From contig NHNW01000015.1 of assembly GCA_002786025.1 (NCBI GenBank), positions 620,001-684,000 of the forward strand: a stretch of 64,000 bases of DNA, read 5' to 3'. The notes below the pieces were generated by a model. That model saw nothing but the letters and a program-made list of their open reading frames with translations, was not told the DNA's origin and did no database searches. Below, piece by piece: positions 18,641 through 29,776 of the stretch. The position numbers were made by a program, and so were the translations under genes. Each line of letters starts with the position of its first letter. The stretch's first letter is position 1. The DNA comes from Zasmidium citrigriseum. Its lineage: Eukaryota > Ascomycota > Dothideomycetes > Mycosphaerellales > Mycosphaerellaceae.

Positions 18641-20506
18641 TTAAGCGGCAGCAGCAACGGCCTGGGCCTGGCGTCTCTCGAAATCGAGAACACGCTCAAG
18701 CACGCCGTGAGCGCCCTCCTGCTTCATCTCGCGAGCAATGTCCTTCAGGCCGAGCTGCTCATCGGTCCAAATAGGGTCGACGGCTGGCAAGTCCTTCTCA
18801 CCTACTCCGATGAAGCCGCCCTCGGCAGCCCACTCGGAAGTACGCTTGAGGCCGAGCTCATCCCAGACGCTCTCAAGAGCGCCAACAAGATGCTCACGGA
18901 ACTCCTTGACATGTCCTGGGGTTGGGGTGATACGCAGACGCTCCTGACCGACTGGAACGGTTGGGTAGTTGATGGCCTGGACGTAGATCTGGTGCTTCTC
19001 GAGAAGAAGGTCGGATGCCTTCTTGGCGAGCTCAGCGTTGCCAACAAGGACGGGGATGATGTGCGATGGGTTTGGAATGACCGGAATGTCACGCTCGCCG
19101 AGTGCAGACTTGACTGCTCGCGTGTGGAGCTGCTGCAAACGACGGTCACCCTGGTAAGTCATCTGGTACTCAATGGCAGTCTTGGCACCTGCCATGGTGG
19201 CCGGCGGAAGCGAAGTCGTGAAGATGAAGCCGGGAGCCAGGGATCTGATGGTATCAACCATCTTGGCAGATCCAGCAATGTAACCACCGACGCATCCGTA
19301 GGCCTTGCCCAGAGTTCCAGTGATGATGTCAATGCGGTCCTGAACAGTACCCTTGGTGTTCATGCCGCTCGCGTAGACGTCGTAATCGAGGTGCTCAGCA
19401 ACACCGGCTCCGTTTGGCCCGTACATGCCAACTGCATGGACTTCGTCGAGGAAGGTAATCGCTCCATACTTCTCGGCCAGATCGCAGATCTCCTCAATCG
19501 GGCCAATGCTGCCACACATGCTGTACACACTCTCGAATGCGATGATTTTGGGGACCTCCGGTGGCAGCGAAGCCAGCTTGTTCTCCAAATCGACTGTATC
19601 GTTGTGCTTGAACACCATCTTCTTCGCACCCGAGTGGCGAATACCCTGTATCATTGATGCGTGGTTCATGCTGTCGCTCAGAATCACACAGTTGGGGAAC
19701 TTGCTTCCGAGAGTTGCCAGTGTAGCGTCATTCGCGACGTAGCAAGACGAGAAAACCAGTGCGGCTTCCTTGGCGTGCAGTCTGGCCAGAGTTCCCTCCA
19801 AAGCCATGGCATGTTGATTGTGTCCAGAAATGTTACGAGTGCCACCAGCTCCTGATCCGTACATATCGAGCGTCTCGTGCATCTTCTTCAGCACCTGCGG
19901 GTTTCGGCCCATTCCCAAATAATCATTCGAGCACCACACATCTACACGCTCCTCCCGGGTGGCCATATGCGCCTTGGGGAATTCCTGCGCCAGACGGTTG
20001 ATATTGTTGAAGTAGCGGTACGACTTGTCCTTGTGCTTCTTGTCCAGCTCATTCGTATAGAAACCCTCATAATCAAAGCGAGCGGCCTGCGGTGGCGGTG
20101 GTGGGGTGGCAAGATGTTGCTTGTTCGTGAATTGACTTGCAGCGGCGGGTTTGGCATTGGGTGGGCTGTAAGGAGGATGCTCGCGGCGGATCGAGTGCAT
20201 GTCAACGGCCTGGGCTTCATTGGGACGAGAGGTGTGCAAGTTGGCCCGAGGTACTTTGGCATGATAGGCACGAGAGCCACCAAAGGCACCGGCCAGGGCG
20301 GAGTTGCCATTGCGGGCGCTCTGGACAGACAAAGCCTTGCCCATGACGGGGCAGCGGCGGGCGATGATCTGGAGGTTGCTCATGGCACCGCCACCCGGGG
20401 CAGCGTGCTGCATGGTGGTGCTGGTCGACATGGAGCGCAGGGTGGCGGGCGACGTCTTGTTCAGGAAGGGACACATGGCCCTCGACTGGCGGAGGAGTGT
20501 CTCCAT
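18641..20506 (-). CDS. HEM1: 5-aminolevulinate synthase, mitochondrial
   Basis: Single-exon, 621 residues. It condenses glycine with succinyl-CoA to 5-aminolevulinate, the first and usually rate-limiting step of heme synthesis, in the mitochondrial matrix with pyridoxal phosphate. The N-terminal ~140 residues are a Ser/Arg/Ala-rich targeting region containing two heme-regulatory Cys-Pro motifs, RAMCPFLNK (Cys12) and ARRCPVMGK (Cys52). These are known in this family to mediate feedback by heme. The catalytic core carries [34 protein letters not shown] and TGTLGKAYG, with the cofactor Lys at about 401. The start at 20506 is the ATG opening the transit peptide. A likely leader intron lies just upstream. 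Confidence 0.97.
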   Translation of the reverse strand: METLLRQSRAMCPFLNKTSPATLRSMSTSTTMQHAAPGGGAMSNLQIIARRCPVMGKALSVQSARNGNSALAGAFGGSRAYHAKVPRANLHTSRPNEAQAVDMHSIRREHPPYSPPNAKPAAASQFTNKQHLATPPPPPQAARFDYEGFYTNELDKKHKDKSYRYFNNINRLAQEFPKAHMATREERVDVWCSNDYLGMGRNPQVLKKMHETLDMYGSGAGGTRNISGHNQHAMALEGTLARLHAKEAALVFSSCYVANDATLATLGSKFPNCVILSDSMNHASMIQGIRHSGAKKMVFKHNDTVDLENKLASLPPEVPKIIAFESVYSMCGSIGPIEEICDLAEKYGAITFLDEVHAVGMYGPNGAGVAEHLDYDVYASGMNTKGTVQDRIDIITGTLGKAYGCVGGYIAGSAKMVDTIRSLAPGFIFTTSLPPATMAGAKTAIEYQMTYQGDRRLQQLHTRAVKSALGERDIPVIPNPSHIIPVLVGNAELAKKASDLLLEKHQIYVQAINYPTVPVGQERLRITPTPGHVKEFREHLVGALESVWDELGLKRTSEWAAEGGFIGVGEKDLPAVDPIWTDEQLGLKDIAREMKQEGAHGVLERVLDFERRQAQAVAAAA

Positions 20507-20581
20507 GGTGGGTGTATCGTCGTCGTCGAGTGGTGTTGTCAATGGGTGGGTGGGAGAGACAATGGCGAGAGAGAGGGAAAG

Positions 20582-20628
20582 CTGAAAGGGAAACGAAGGC
20601 AAAACAAAAAGTGGACGACTCAGCTTAC
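20582..20628 (-). promoter_or_regulatory. Probable 5'-leader intron of ALA synthase
   Basis: On the minus strand the sequence AAG|GTAAGC...CCCTTTCAG|C defines a 47-nt intron about 75 bases upstream of the ATG. Donor, pyrimidine tract and acceptor all match consensus. It does not alter the coding sequence and could influence expression. Confidence 0.55.
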
Positions 20629-21505
20629 CTTAAGAACGTCCGCAGCACATCCGGCCTCGACCATGGCTTCGGAACCCATCAAATTCGGGTGTGGGGAAGC
20701 GTGCAGTAGTGTGAAATCATTCAAGTCCGAGTAATCACCAAGCTTCTCATTCGCTCTGCTGCTCTGGTCTCAGAAACGGCCCAAAGCATCACAGCATCTC
20801 GAAGGCCCATCGAAGCGGTAAAGACGGCACTGGACAAACACGTGACAGAACGACAAATAGACACCCTTGATTGGAACGATCGCCTGCACGAGAGCAGTGG
20901 CCATTGGTCCAAGACCCCCTCGAGGCAAACCTTGTTCGGACGTCGCTCAAGCCCATGCCTCGGTATGGCATAGGTGGCCGCGAAAATGCATACGAGGGTG
21001 CGAAGGTGTTCGTTTTGCGAAGCCACTCGCCTGTACCCCGCTGTTTAGACAAACTGAAAAAGAGATGGTCGTTCGTTAGATCGGAGATGGTTTGATTTGT
21101 CTCCGTCTGGCCTCGACTACGTGTCTACTTGCTTGCATTTGCCGAAGTCGATCTCGCCAGGACTTGTCGTTCTGGTGCTCTTTAGGAAGGATGCATACGA
21201 AGTATGTGCGAGACACAACCTGGTATTATTAATCGCCGTCGACTTTTTTCAGACGTAGCCGCTTCGTAGCCAACACCCATGTATAGGGCTGGACAACCAT
21301 GTTCGGGGTATTTCTCATCGCTAACAGGCCATCATTGTTCGGGGCGTGGTCTCCCCTTTGGCCAACAAACCATCAGACTCGGTGTATTTCCCGAGACTTG
21401 CATACCGCATAGCCTGCTGCAGGGATAACGAGCGGCATGATAACGGAGAACAACTCCGGGACACAGACAACTGTCCACCAGAGTTGTTGAGCCGACCTTG
21501 CGATA
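20629..21505. other. ALA synthase upstream region, no gene recognised
   Basis: Close to 900 bases between the ALA synthase leader and the 3' end of the next minus-strand gene. Short frames occur on both strands (for example 20721-21052) without motifs. This region probably contains the ALA synthase promoter. Confidence 0.45.
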
Positions 21506-22352
21506 TCAGGCACGATCACGCCCATCCCCCAACTCTACCATGTCCATCGTGGTCTGCAATTCCGCTCGCTCAGCCGGCTTGTAATATCCTCCCTGACGTC
21601 CCGTCGCCGGAACTTCTGCAGGGCCAGTCTTGTGCTCCATCTCTTCCATCGATTGCACATTATCATGCCGCTTCTTCATCTTTCGACGGAAGAAGAGGTA
21701 CAGCGCCCCTGCACCGAGTGTCAGACCTCCTATCACGCCTCCCACCGTGCCTCCCACTATGGCAGCAGTATCACTGCCTCCTTTTGCAGCTGCCGATGTC
21801 GCGGCAGGGCTTATCGATGTTGGCGTGGAAGCATTCCTCGTCAAATGGATTGTCAGCGCCCTCTCTCCTGGATTAAAGTAGTTGTATGCTTACAGAAGAT
21901 ACCGTCCCAGTGGCCGTAGGATCAACATCCAACACCCCATCACTCACAGTCGCGGCCAGCGGCACCTGGTGCCCCCTCAAAACAATATCCCACGGATCAA
22001 CGGGAAACACATCGCAAATAAATGTCCCAAAATCACACGTCCAAGACAGGTTCGACGTGCCTCCATGGCAAGGTAGCATAGTCGCTCCTGATGAGCTGGC
22101 GCCCAGGCAGTATAGTCCACACGCACGATCACTCCATGACCTGTCGGTGCAGCTGCCGCGAGAGATGACGCCGGCTCTGAGGCAGAGGCCGTTGGCGAGG
22201 CAGTAAGCATTCGGGTTGCAGCAGTGGGACACGGAGTCGGAGGGGTTGCAGGGTGTATCTTGTGGAGAGGGGGTTTCGCCGTCGGGGAACCAGCAGGCTT
22301 GCTGGGCCATTGCGCATGGCCATGCCAATGAGAGCCAGAGCAGTAACATCAT
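21506..22352 (-). CDS. Secreted Cys-rich ectodomain, single-pass membrane protein
   Basis: Two exons: exon 1 from the ATG at 22352 to about 21890, exon 2 from about 21860 to the TGA at 21506. A signal peptide (MMLLLWLSLAWPCAMA) precedes a Cys-rich ectodomain with about twelve cysteines (CWFPDGE, CNPSDSVSHCCNPNAYCLANGLC, CTDRSW, CGLYC). A transmembrane helix follows (AAIVGGTVGGVIGGLTLGAG) and then a basic cytosolic tail (RRKMKKRHD). This layout is common in fungi (WSC/Mid2-like sensors and many unnamed proteins), and a role at the cell wall is inferred. The precise intron is not settled: GTAAGC near 21893 and GTGAGT near 21945 are candidate donors, and no pairing combines good length and phase. 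An 85-nt intron from the second donor fits the phase. Confidence 0.65.
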
Positions 22353-23049
22353 CTTGCTGTCAAGGGCGGGTCGTTGGAGCAGCGGCGTGTTCACGTCGCT
22401 GTTTCGCCGTGGACGGTAGGAGAACTCTAGGACTCAGCCGCGCCAGATACTCCTTTGACTTCATACACTCGAGCGTTTCGTCAATGGCACATGAGGCTGT
22501 ACCTGCACTTGTCTCGTTCTGTGTGCAAATCACTTTATCGGCGAGTCGAAATGGCAGTTGGCGCAACGTCTTCCAATGAGGCTCTGCTTTCGCATGCAGG
22601 CGCGCAGGGTCCAGAAGCCCGCGTTGATGGAAAGGCTGAGAGGCATCAATTCCGCCCACACCCAGCGCCAGGAACAGGTCTAACCTCAGACTTGTTGAAC
22701 ATCTCCAGCATCGAGACTCTGTCAGCTGGGAAACTTGAAGCATGCAATTTGAGCCAGGAGAAGTCGAGATACTGCATCACGACGAAAAGACTGTCGTCTG
22801 GATTAAAGTTTGGCCTGAGCGGTAGGAGCCAATAGCACAAGATCATCGTGCATTGGATAGTGAACAAGGAGGTTAGCCTCCATTTTGCATGACCAATTGG
22901 ATGCGTCGATTTCATTTCGTTATGCTCGATTGATATGAGGATTTGTGGCACAGATAATATGGCTGCGTTGGTGGCGACTTGGAGCACGCGCGACAGAGCC
23001 GCTCTTGGTCGTTGATAGCCGACAGAACTGGCGTTCCTTTCTTGTCCGC
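22353..23049. other. Spacer between two minus-strand genes
   Basis: About 700 bases: promoter of the membrane protein gene and 3' flank of RIX1. Open frames of 80-126 codons exist in several phases on both strands, without motifs. No repeats or RNA genes were recognised. Confidence 0.45.
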
Positions 23050-25317
23050 TCAGTCATCATCCTCCTCGTCCTCAGGGTCAGTATCAGGCTCCATAGTCAA
23101 AGGCGCCATTTCCACGTCGCTACCATCATCTGTATCTCCATCTGCACCAGTTGCGGCATTGGTGTTGTCAAGCTGGTGCGCGGTCGACTGAAATGATGTG
23201 ACGATTTCCGGAGTGGGTGCTTGTAGCGCGACTGTCGAAGGAACACCTGGCTGAACACTCACAGGGTCCGGTCCAGGTAATGTTGAAGCAGAATCTGGAA
23301 GCAGGCTCTCGGCGACAGGAGATGCACGGAGACGCTTCGCTGATGTCGTAGCCCCAGCCTCCTCTGCCGCTGGTCGTTTACTGCCTTGGGGTTCAGCCAG
23401 GTCTCCTGGTTGTGCTGATGCTGTTGCGAAGGGTTCTGAAGGACTCTCGTTCGCGGTTTCGAACCCATCGTGCTCATCGGCATTTTCTTCGTCAGCGACT
23501 TCTTCATCGACATCTTCCTCTTCTGCTTCAAGCTGACTGCTTCCCTTTCTTTGCACAATCGGCGGCATTCTTGGTCGTAAGAGCGCTTCCACTTGGGGCT
23601 GATTGCCAAATTCTCGAGCTAGAATTGGAAGCAGACTTGGCTGAAGTCGGGTATCATTCGGCTTCCGATGAGGATTCTGGACGCTGGCAAATAGGAGACG
23701 TTCATTCCTCGACAGAACAGCAACGCGATCGATCTGTGCTCGCAGCTTTGGCGAGAGACATGTTGCGTCCAGTCGGACAAGAGCAGTGCAAACAAGATCG
23801 ATGGCGGCCTGTCGGATCTCCGTGTTGTCAGTTGGATGTGACTGAACCGTCTTTGATCCAGCCAGTCCCAGCTGTTGCTTGATGCCGCCACCGTTCTGCG
23901 TGCCAGACAAAGAAAGACTATCACTCGGCATGATCTCCTCGCAGCAGCTGTCGAGCACTCGAGATATTTCGGCGACGTCCGTTTTAGACATGCATGGCCC
24001 GATGATGGCAATTGCGCTCCTCAATACCCGGTAAGTGGCGAGTCGAACTTCCTGTATGCTTCTCTCGTTTTTGAATGTTCGAGTAACGTGCTCAACGAGC
24101 AGCTGAACTGAGCCGACCATTTCGCTGCCAAATCGCTCCATCATGGCACTGCACAATCCCATCGCTGCAACATGGATGCTTGGCAGAGCAGCAAACAATG
24201 CTTCTCGTTCGTCCTTGGAGATCTGACTGTTGATTCTCATGGAGCTTTGATTGCTTTGATGAGGAAGCGTGATGGCGAACAGCCTCGTGAGCAGATCAGT
24301 AACAGCACCAACACGCACTGAGACTGTTGCTGACGTTGTTGTCAAGAGATGTGACCTGATCAGATCAAGCAGACTGACAAGCCTTTCACTACCTGCATAG
24401 ACGCCCTTCCATGGCCTGAGTCCAGCAGCGTCTTCGCCTTCCAATTCGACCTCTCCATTGATTTGCGCTGGAGCTGGCGCTTGAACTCCAGATACGCTCT
24501 CCCAGTCTTCGTCGACGGCGCGGAAGATGCGATCGCAAGTAGCATGCGCAGCAGCTGTGGTCGCATTGAGTGTCTCTGTCCACTTGTCGCTTGCGCCTTG
24601 TTTTGGAGCGCAGGTGTGCAATTGGACCAGCAATCGACTTGCAATGCTTCGACATTTTTCGCTATAGTGGATTGCACCCTCGATACTTCCAGACGTTGAT
24701 GATAGTATGTTGGACAAGTAAGCCCGTAGTTTCGATTCGTTCGTGCGAAATATCGTCGGGTGGCGTGGCAGCAGAACATTAAATGCTTCCAAGACGATCT
24801 CCAGTTCTCGAGCAGAGCAGCGTTTGTTCTCGATATTGGAAAGACAAGTCGGGACAAAGGCCGTGAGTGCTGGAGTGGTAATCTCCCGGACCAAGTTCGA
24901 GTAATCCCAAGTGAGCATGAAAATGCGAGTCAGGGTGAGGACGGCCAGAATGCGAGTTGTTGGCGGATCCGGTTTCTTGAGGATTCCCAGCAAGCTTTTG
25001 ACCCAGCCATTGCATTTGGAGAGAACTTCAACTCCTCCGGCTTCGATGACCGACTTGACGAGTACAACGGCAGCCCATCTTCCCTCGATTGATCGATCTT
25101 GCAGAAGTGTTGTAAGTTGAGTCTTGAATCGATGAATGGCTACTGAAGTCTCGCTGTTTTGCTTGGCTTCCGTCGGAGTTGACAAAAGATCTCTGCAGTT
25201 CCAGATTGCTCCGGTGATTTGAGGCGTGACGCTAGGGAGTTGTTTGGTGGGCGTCGAGGATATTCGGAATGTTAGCGATCGTAGCAGCGCTACAGATGCT
25301 GATGGCTGAGGAGCCAT
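23050..25317 (-). CDS. RIX1: Pre-rRNA-processing protein RIX1
   Basis: Single-exon, 755 residues. RIX1 (PELP1 in animals) is the helical-repeat core of the Rix1-Ipi1-Ipi3 complex, which acts on the pre-60S particle in the nucleoplasm for ITS2 processing and Rea1 recruitment. The N-terminal domain shows the family pattern: LPSVTPQITGAIWNCRDLLS, SIEGRWAAVVLVKSVIEAGG and WVKSLLGILKKPDPPTTRIL. The middle is alpha-helical. The C-terminal ~150 residues are disordered and strongly acidic (EEEDVDEEVADEENADE and a DTDPEDEEDDD end) with a possible nuclear signal SAKRLRAS. The length is normal for filamentous fungi. It is transcribed divergently from YPP1, with 294 bases between the start codons. Confidence 0.9.
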   Translation of the reverse strand: MAPQPSASVALLRSLTFRISSTPTKQLPSVTPQITGAIWNCRDLLSTPTEAKQNSETSVAIHRFKTQLTTLLQDRSIEGRWAAVVLVKSVIEAGGVEVLSKCNGWVKSLLGILKKPDPPTTRILAVLTLTRIFMLTWDYSNLVREITTPALTAFVPTCLSNIENKRCSARELEIVLEAFNVLLPRHPTIFRTNESKLRAYLSNILSSTSGSIEGAIHYSEKCRSIASRLLVQLHTCAPKQGASDKWTETLNATTAAAHATCDRIFRAVDEDWESVSGVQAPAPAQINGEVELEGEDAAGLRPWKGVYAGSERLVSLLDLIRSHLLTTTSATVSVRVGAVTDLLTRLFAITLPHQSNQSSMRINSQISKDEREALFAALPSIHVAAMGLCSAMMERFGSEMVGSVQLLVEHVTRTFKNERSIQEVRLATYRVLRSAIAIIGPCMSKTDVAEISRVLDSCCEEIMPSDSLSLSGTQNGGGIKQQLGLAGSKTVQSHPTDNTEIRQAAIDLVCTALVRLDATCLSPKLRAQIDRVAVLSRNERLLFASVQNPHRKPNDTRLQPSLLPILAREFGNQPQVEALLRPRMPPIVQRKGSSQLEAEEEDVDEEVADEENADEHDGFETANESPSEPFATASAQPGDLAEPQGSKRPAAEEAGATTSAKRLRASPVAESLLPDSASTLPGPDPVSVQPGVPSTVALQAPTPEIVTSFQSTAHQLDNTNAATGADGDTDDGSDVEMAPLTMEPDTDPEDEEDDD

Positions 25318-25611
25318 TGCAGCTCGATTTGTTGATGTCGATGGGAAGAAGTTCAGATGGAAAGAAAGAAATGTTAATTACAGTTCAGGATAAATCTTAG
25401 CGGCGGTTCTATCCGAGCTTGAAATGACGACGAACCTATGGGCTGTGGACTTTCAACACGGGCCACGCTCCTTCGAGGCATCTCAGCTTCCACGTCGTCG
25501 ACATTGTCTTCACTAAGCACATAATTCGATTTTGCAGGACTGGAGATCGACCGGACGACCACGATGCGGTTGCCGTAGGAAGCGACAGCTGGTGCGCTTC
25601 AGAACAACGCG
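25318..25611. promoter_or_regulatory. Shared divergent promoter RIX1 / YPP1
   Basis: A 294-base region between two divergent ATGs (25317 minus, 25612 plus). No TATA box is obvious, as is common for housekeeping genes. It must carry both core promoters. Confidence 0.55.
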
Positions 25612-28600
25612 ATGAGCGTCCACAAGACGCCCAACTCGGAGAAGGGCGCGCGGTATCTGGGCCTGCTCGATCAGGCGCTATGCAATGGCAGTTGGAGTGA
25701 GATACCGGAGCTGGCGCGTAAAGTGGACAAGCATGCGCCAGAAAGAAAATGTATGCTGTGAAAGGGGTAAAGGTACAATCCTTGGATATTTGCTAAACAT
25801 GTTGCATTTTCAGGCCTCACTCTCGCCGCCCGCGCCGAATCGCAAGTCGCTACTGCCTCTCACCGTCCGACCTCTGCCTCCTCCGCGACATCGACAAGCT
25901 TGCATGGACTTGGCGAAGTTGTCCCCCGTTTGGCTGAAGGGATAACTGCTGCGAGCAAAGAGCACCAGGATGATGCGTTCGTTGCCAGTTCGTGTCTTGC
26001 GGAGATACATTGGCTTAGGGAGGCCCCTGTGGATGCGTTGAAAGCGTTGGACGAGGCCGTTGTTCCGTCGACGACTGCTAAGAGCTCGGCAGGACCACTT
26101 GGTTGGATTGAAGTGTGCGTGGTCAAGAACGCTTTCATTAGGGCCTCCTGCTTGGACTCTGTGGGACGGCAAAGTGAGGCAAGAGAATCGTACCAGGACG
26201 CCGTGATCAAGACCCCTGGATATCGTTCTCCCGAACTGCGGAGGTGGACCGAACGATTGCTGGCTCGCGCGTGCATGTACAGTGTCAAGAAGATGCCTTC
26301 CCCATCTTTGCAGGACTTCAGTGAGACGTACACTGCCTTCAGATCGTGGGGAGACTTCTGGCAGCGAGCTTCCTCAGCCAGTGGCGGAAGTTCGTCTCCT
26401 TCTCATCTGGACATTCCACGCCGTCAAGTCTGGAAGGCCTATTACGATCTGCTGTCTACTATCCTTCAACACGGTCTCTTGTATGCCCCGGGCCAAGATG
26501 CAGGAGCTTTGATTCTGCCCGATACTTCCATCTCGGATGATCAACGTCAATCAGCGAGAAGGCAACAAAGGGCAGAACTCAAGCGCGTGGAAGCGACCTA
26601 CGAATCACTTCTGCTCAACGAGACGAAGTTCCCGAAAGCCAGTCAGTCAAATGCAGAGGTCGAGGAATGGACTGAACAGGTCATCTCTAATTGGCGAATA
26701 TTCTCTGGCTCGGCGTGGACGGATGCTGACCTGAGCGATGGTGGAAAGAGATCAGTATCACGTGGAGTTCTCGATATTCTCTATCGCGCAGCCACGAAGA
26801 CATTCCACTCCACGCCAATCTTGCGAGAGCTCTTTACAGTGCATGCGGCCCTCGGTGAATTCGATCTGGCTATGCACGCATTCGACAGCTATGTTGAGAT
26901 TGTGGACAAGGGCAAAGCGCGAGCCGAGAAGACCGGTAAGCATGAGATCGGCTTGGACAGTGATGATCTCGCTATGAACACAGCCGCCGAGGCGGTGAGA
27001 CTTCTTTGTCGATACGGGGACAGGGAGCAGGCGGAGAGAGCCGTCGAAATCGCCCACTCCATGCAGAAGTGGCTTGAACAACAACGACCTACTAGCCCAG
27101 AGGTTACTTTGACAAACGGAGACGCTGCTCAGAATGGATCACGACCCTCCAGCCAGCCGACTTCATCAATACTCCGGCCGGAGACTTTGGCTGCTGCGTA
27201 CAGGGCACTTGGTGTCAGTCAAGCACACTGGGCACGACTGACTTACGAGGCTGAGACACAGCGGCCGATGCTTGCGGAAGCGAACAACAACCTCAGACGC
27301 GCGGAGAAATATGACGCCGACAGCATCGAGACCGCCCACGCACTGGCATTGGTACTCGCTGATATGCGGGACGTGTCCAGCGCTGTAGACGTTGCGAGAT
27401 CTGCGATTGAGGCTGTTGGTCGCGCTCAGCAAAGCAACGGAAATGCTGCTGTTTCAGCCATTGATCTCGAAAAGCGACTCATCCCCATATGGCATTTGCT
27501 TGCACTGTGCTCGACCGCGGAACAGGAGTACGAGACCGCAGTCCACATCTGTGAGGCTGCCTACAGGCAATTTGGCGGATCCAAGATCCTCTTTGGCAAC
27601 ACAGGCGCAGCTGACCCGGAGAAGTCGGCAGCTACTCTAAGAGGTATTGTCGATCAAATGGAAGGGTTCGAAAAGGAGAGCTTGATGCAGATCAAGATGA
27701 CCCAAATCCTGCTGTTCGAGCTGACAGAAGGCTCTGAAGAGGCGATCGACTTGACGGCTGAGTTACTCAGCCTTTATTCGAGGCTGTTTGGCAAGCCTGA
27801 GGAAGTCGTGGCCGAAGTCATCGCCAAGCCACCTCCAACAGCAGCTTCACACGCGCCTTCACGACTGGGCGGTACATTGCGAAGCATCACCGGCAGTATC
27901 AGACCGAAGTCGTCAAGGTCGGCTCGTAGTAGCGGTGAGAAAGACACAATCAGACAAAGATCTCTGGTCTCCGTCGATGAGAGTCTGGCTCCACCATCTA
28001 CTCAAGACGTCTCTGCAACCTCGAATGGCCAGAGTGTTGGCCCGCCCATTGCCATCACTGTTACGAACGAGGACGGCGTCGCAGCAGAGAAGCCACACCA
28101 TCGTCACCACCTACCTCATCTGCCTTTCCAACGCGCCCGATCACGAAGCACCGAGAGGAGATTACCGGAGGTGGAAGAGAAGGCATCGTTGGATGAAAAG
28201 GCCATTCCCTCCCCAGACAAAGCTGCAGTCGGCGATAAGACGAAGCCAGATCAGCCATTGGGTGACATGGCGCACAACGGTCCACACGATCATCATCCTC
28301 CTCCGCCTGGCCACGATGATCAGCCTCCACATCAGGACGTCCGGCTACCAGCACCGCACCCGGCCAATCCAAGTACAATCCCAGAACCCCAGCTTCTGCC
28401 CATTCACGAGCGAAGGCATAGAGTGAGCGTTCTGGTGAAGTCATGGCTTTTCAGTGCAGAGCTGTACATTCGGGCAGAAACTCTGGACGATGCTGAGAAT
28501 TTGATTAACGATGCATTCAAACTGACAGAGTCCTTGGAGCTGGAGCTCGCGCGGTCTGAGGATGGGTCCAATGCTCGGCGACTCTTCTCCAAAGGATGGG

Positions 28601-29264
28601 GCAGCGGGAAGAGCATCGACGAGCTGTGGGCGGACGTGTGGTCAACTGTGAGTATTTACTATTTGTTATATCGAATTTCGCTGACCTGCTACAGAAAGCA
28701 TTGCTGCTGCTTAGTCGTGAGCGACCACACGAAGCCATGGCAGCCTACGAGCAAGCCATTTCCTACTACCCTGACCATCCTGCAGGGATCATCGGACTTT
28801 CAAACCTGCTCATGGACATCTACGAAGAGAAGATGCCTGCCGAGCAACCGCAAGTGCCGGTCCAACCGCTGCCATCTGCGTCAGGCTCGTTGTCGCTTAT
28901 CAACGAAGCCCGGCCTTCGCTGACCCGGCCAACCTCATCCGCGACTTTGACAACTTTGCCCTCCCGACGAACTTCTGTCGTCGTCGAACCTGAACCTCTC
29001 GAGGCGAAGGAACGCAAGATCGACCCGTCGCCTGCCGAACTCAACCGACTTGCCGCTCGCGACAGAGCATATATGCTTCTGTCTAACTTGACGAAGCACG
29101 CCGGCTGGGACAATTCGGAGGCCTGGCTGACACTCGCTCGAGCTCACGAGCTGAGCAAAGAAATCGACAAGGCGAAGCAAGCCCTCTGGTGGGTGGTCGA
29201 GTTGGAGGAGACACAGCCCATCCGACCCTGGAGAGAAGTCACGCCTGGCGGATACACCGTTTGA
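25612..29264 (+). CDS. YPP1: TPR protein YPP1 (TTC7-like), PI4-kinase complex
   Basis: Three exons, join(25612..25750,25814..28647,28695..29264), 1180 residues. Both introns (63 and 47 nt) have consensus ends and restore phase exactly. YPP1 with EFR3 anchors the phosphatidylinositol 4-kinase STT4 at the plasma membrane and is linked to endocytic cargo transport. The N-terminus KGARYLGLLDQALCNGSW..., ELARKVDKHAPERKCLTLAA is the conserved YPP1 start. TPR helices fill the rest, including the C-terminal AMAAYEQAISYYPDHPAGI, and the end AWLTLARAHELSKEIDKAKQ. A long disordered insert at about residues 680-880 is rich in Ser/Arg, then His/Pro (HHRHHLPHLP, HDHHPPPPGHDD). The ATG at 25612 is the first in-frame one, since an ATG at 25564 is followed by a stop. 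Confidence 0.9.
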
Positions 29265-29776
29265 GCGCAACAAAACAGCAGTTGGGAGTCTTTGGTTTCG
29301 GTGAGCGATTCTTGTATATAAGTACCCCGATTGTTGATACCCTCGGTGCGTGTTTCGGCTGATTCGAGGAAAATTGAAGAGTTTACCATATCTCGGCATT
29401 CTCTCAGCGAACCCGTTGTCTCCGACAGCCAATCTGATGAACAGCTGCTTGGTCGCACTTTCTGGACTTGAGAACAGACGTTGCAATCACGTGGTACGTT
29501 CTCCATTCTTTTTCACATCCCACAAGGCGTTCCTAAACGCTTCACCCAAAAAGGACTTTGCCGTCCTGACTGATCGCCGCAACAGGCACAAATCGCTGCA
29601 CCCCACCATCATGGCTTGAACTTTGCAATACGATCGACGAAATGCGACTCGCTGAGGTCGAGAAATTCGTACTAATAGTAAGAAGCATGGCCTCGGGTGA
29701 AGTGGGAGGCTGGAAATACTTGTAGGTGCTTGGTGTTCTTCTTTCTAACCTCGCCATCATACGACGACCAGCAACG
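29265..29776. other. Spacer between YPP1 and the lyase-like gene
   Basis: About 510 bases. TGTATATAAG occurs at about 29314, too far from the next ATG to be its TATA box and too early to be assigned with confidence. Nothing else was recognised. Confidence 0.4.

Noticed and set aside
18623..19657. Plus-strand 344-codon frame antisense to ALA synthase
   Set aside because: It is fully antisense to a clear enzyme gene and has no domain; codon bias of the sense gene keeps it open.
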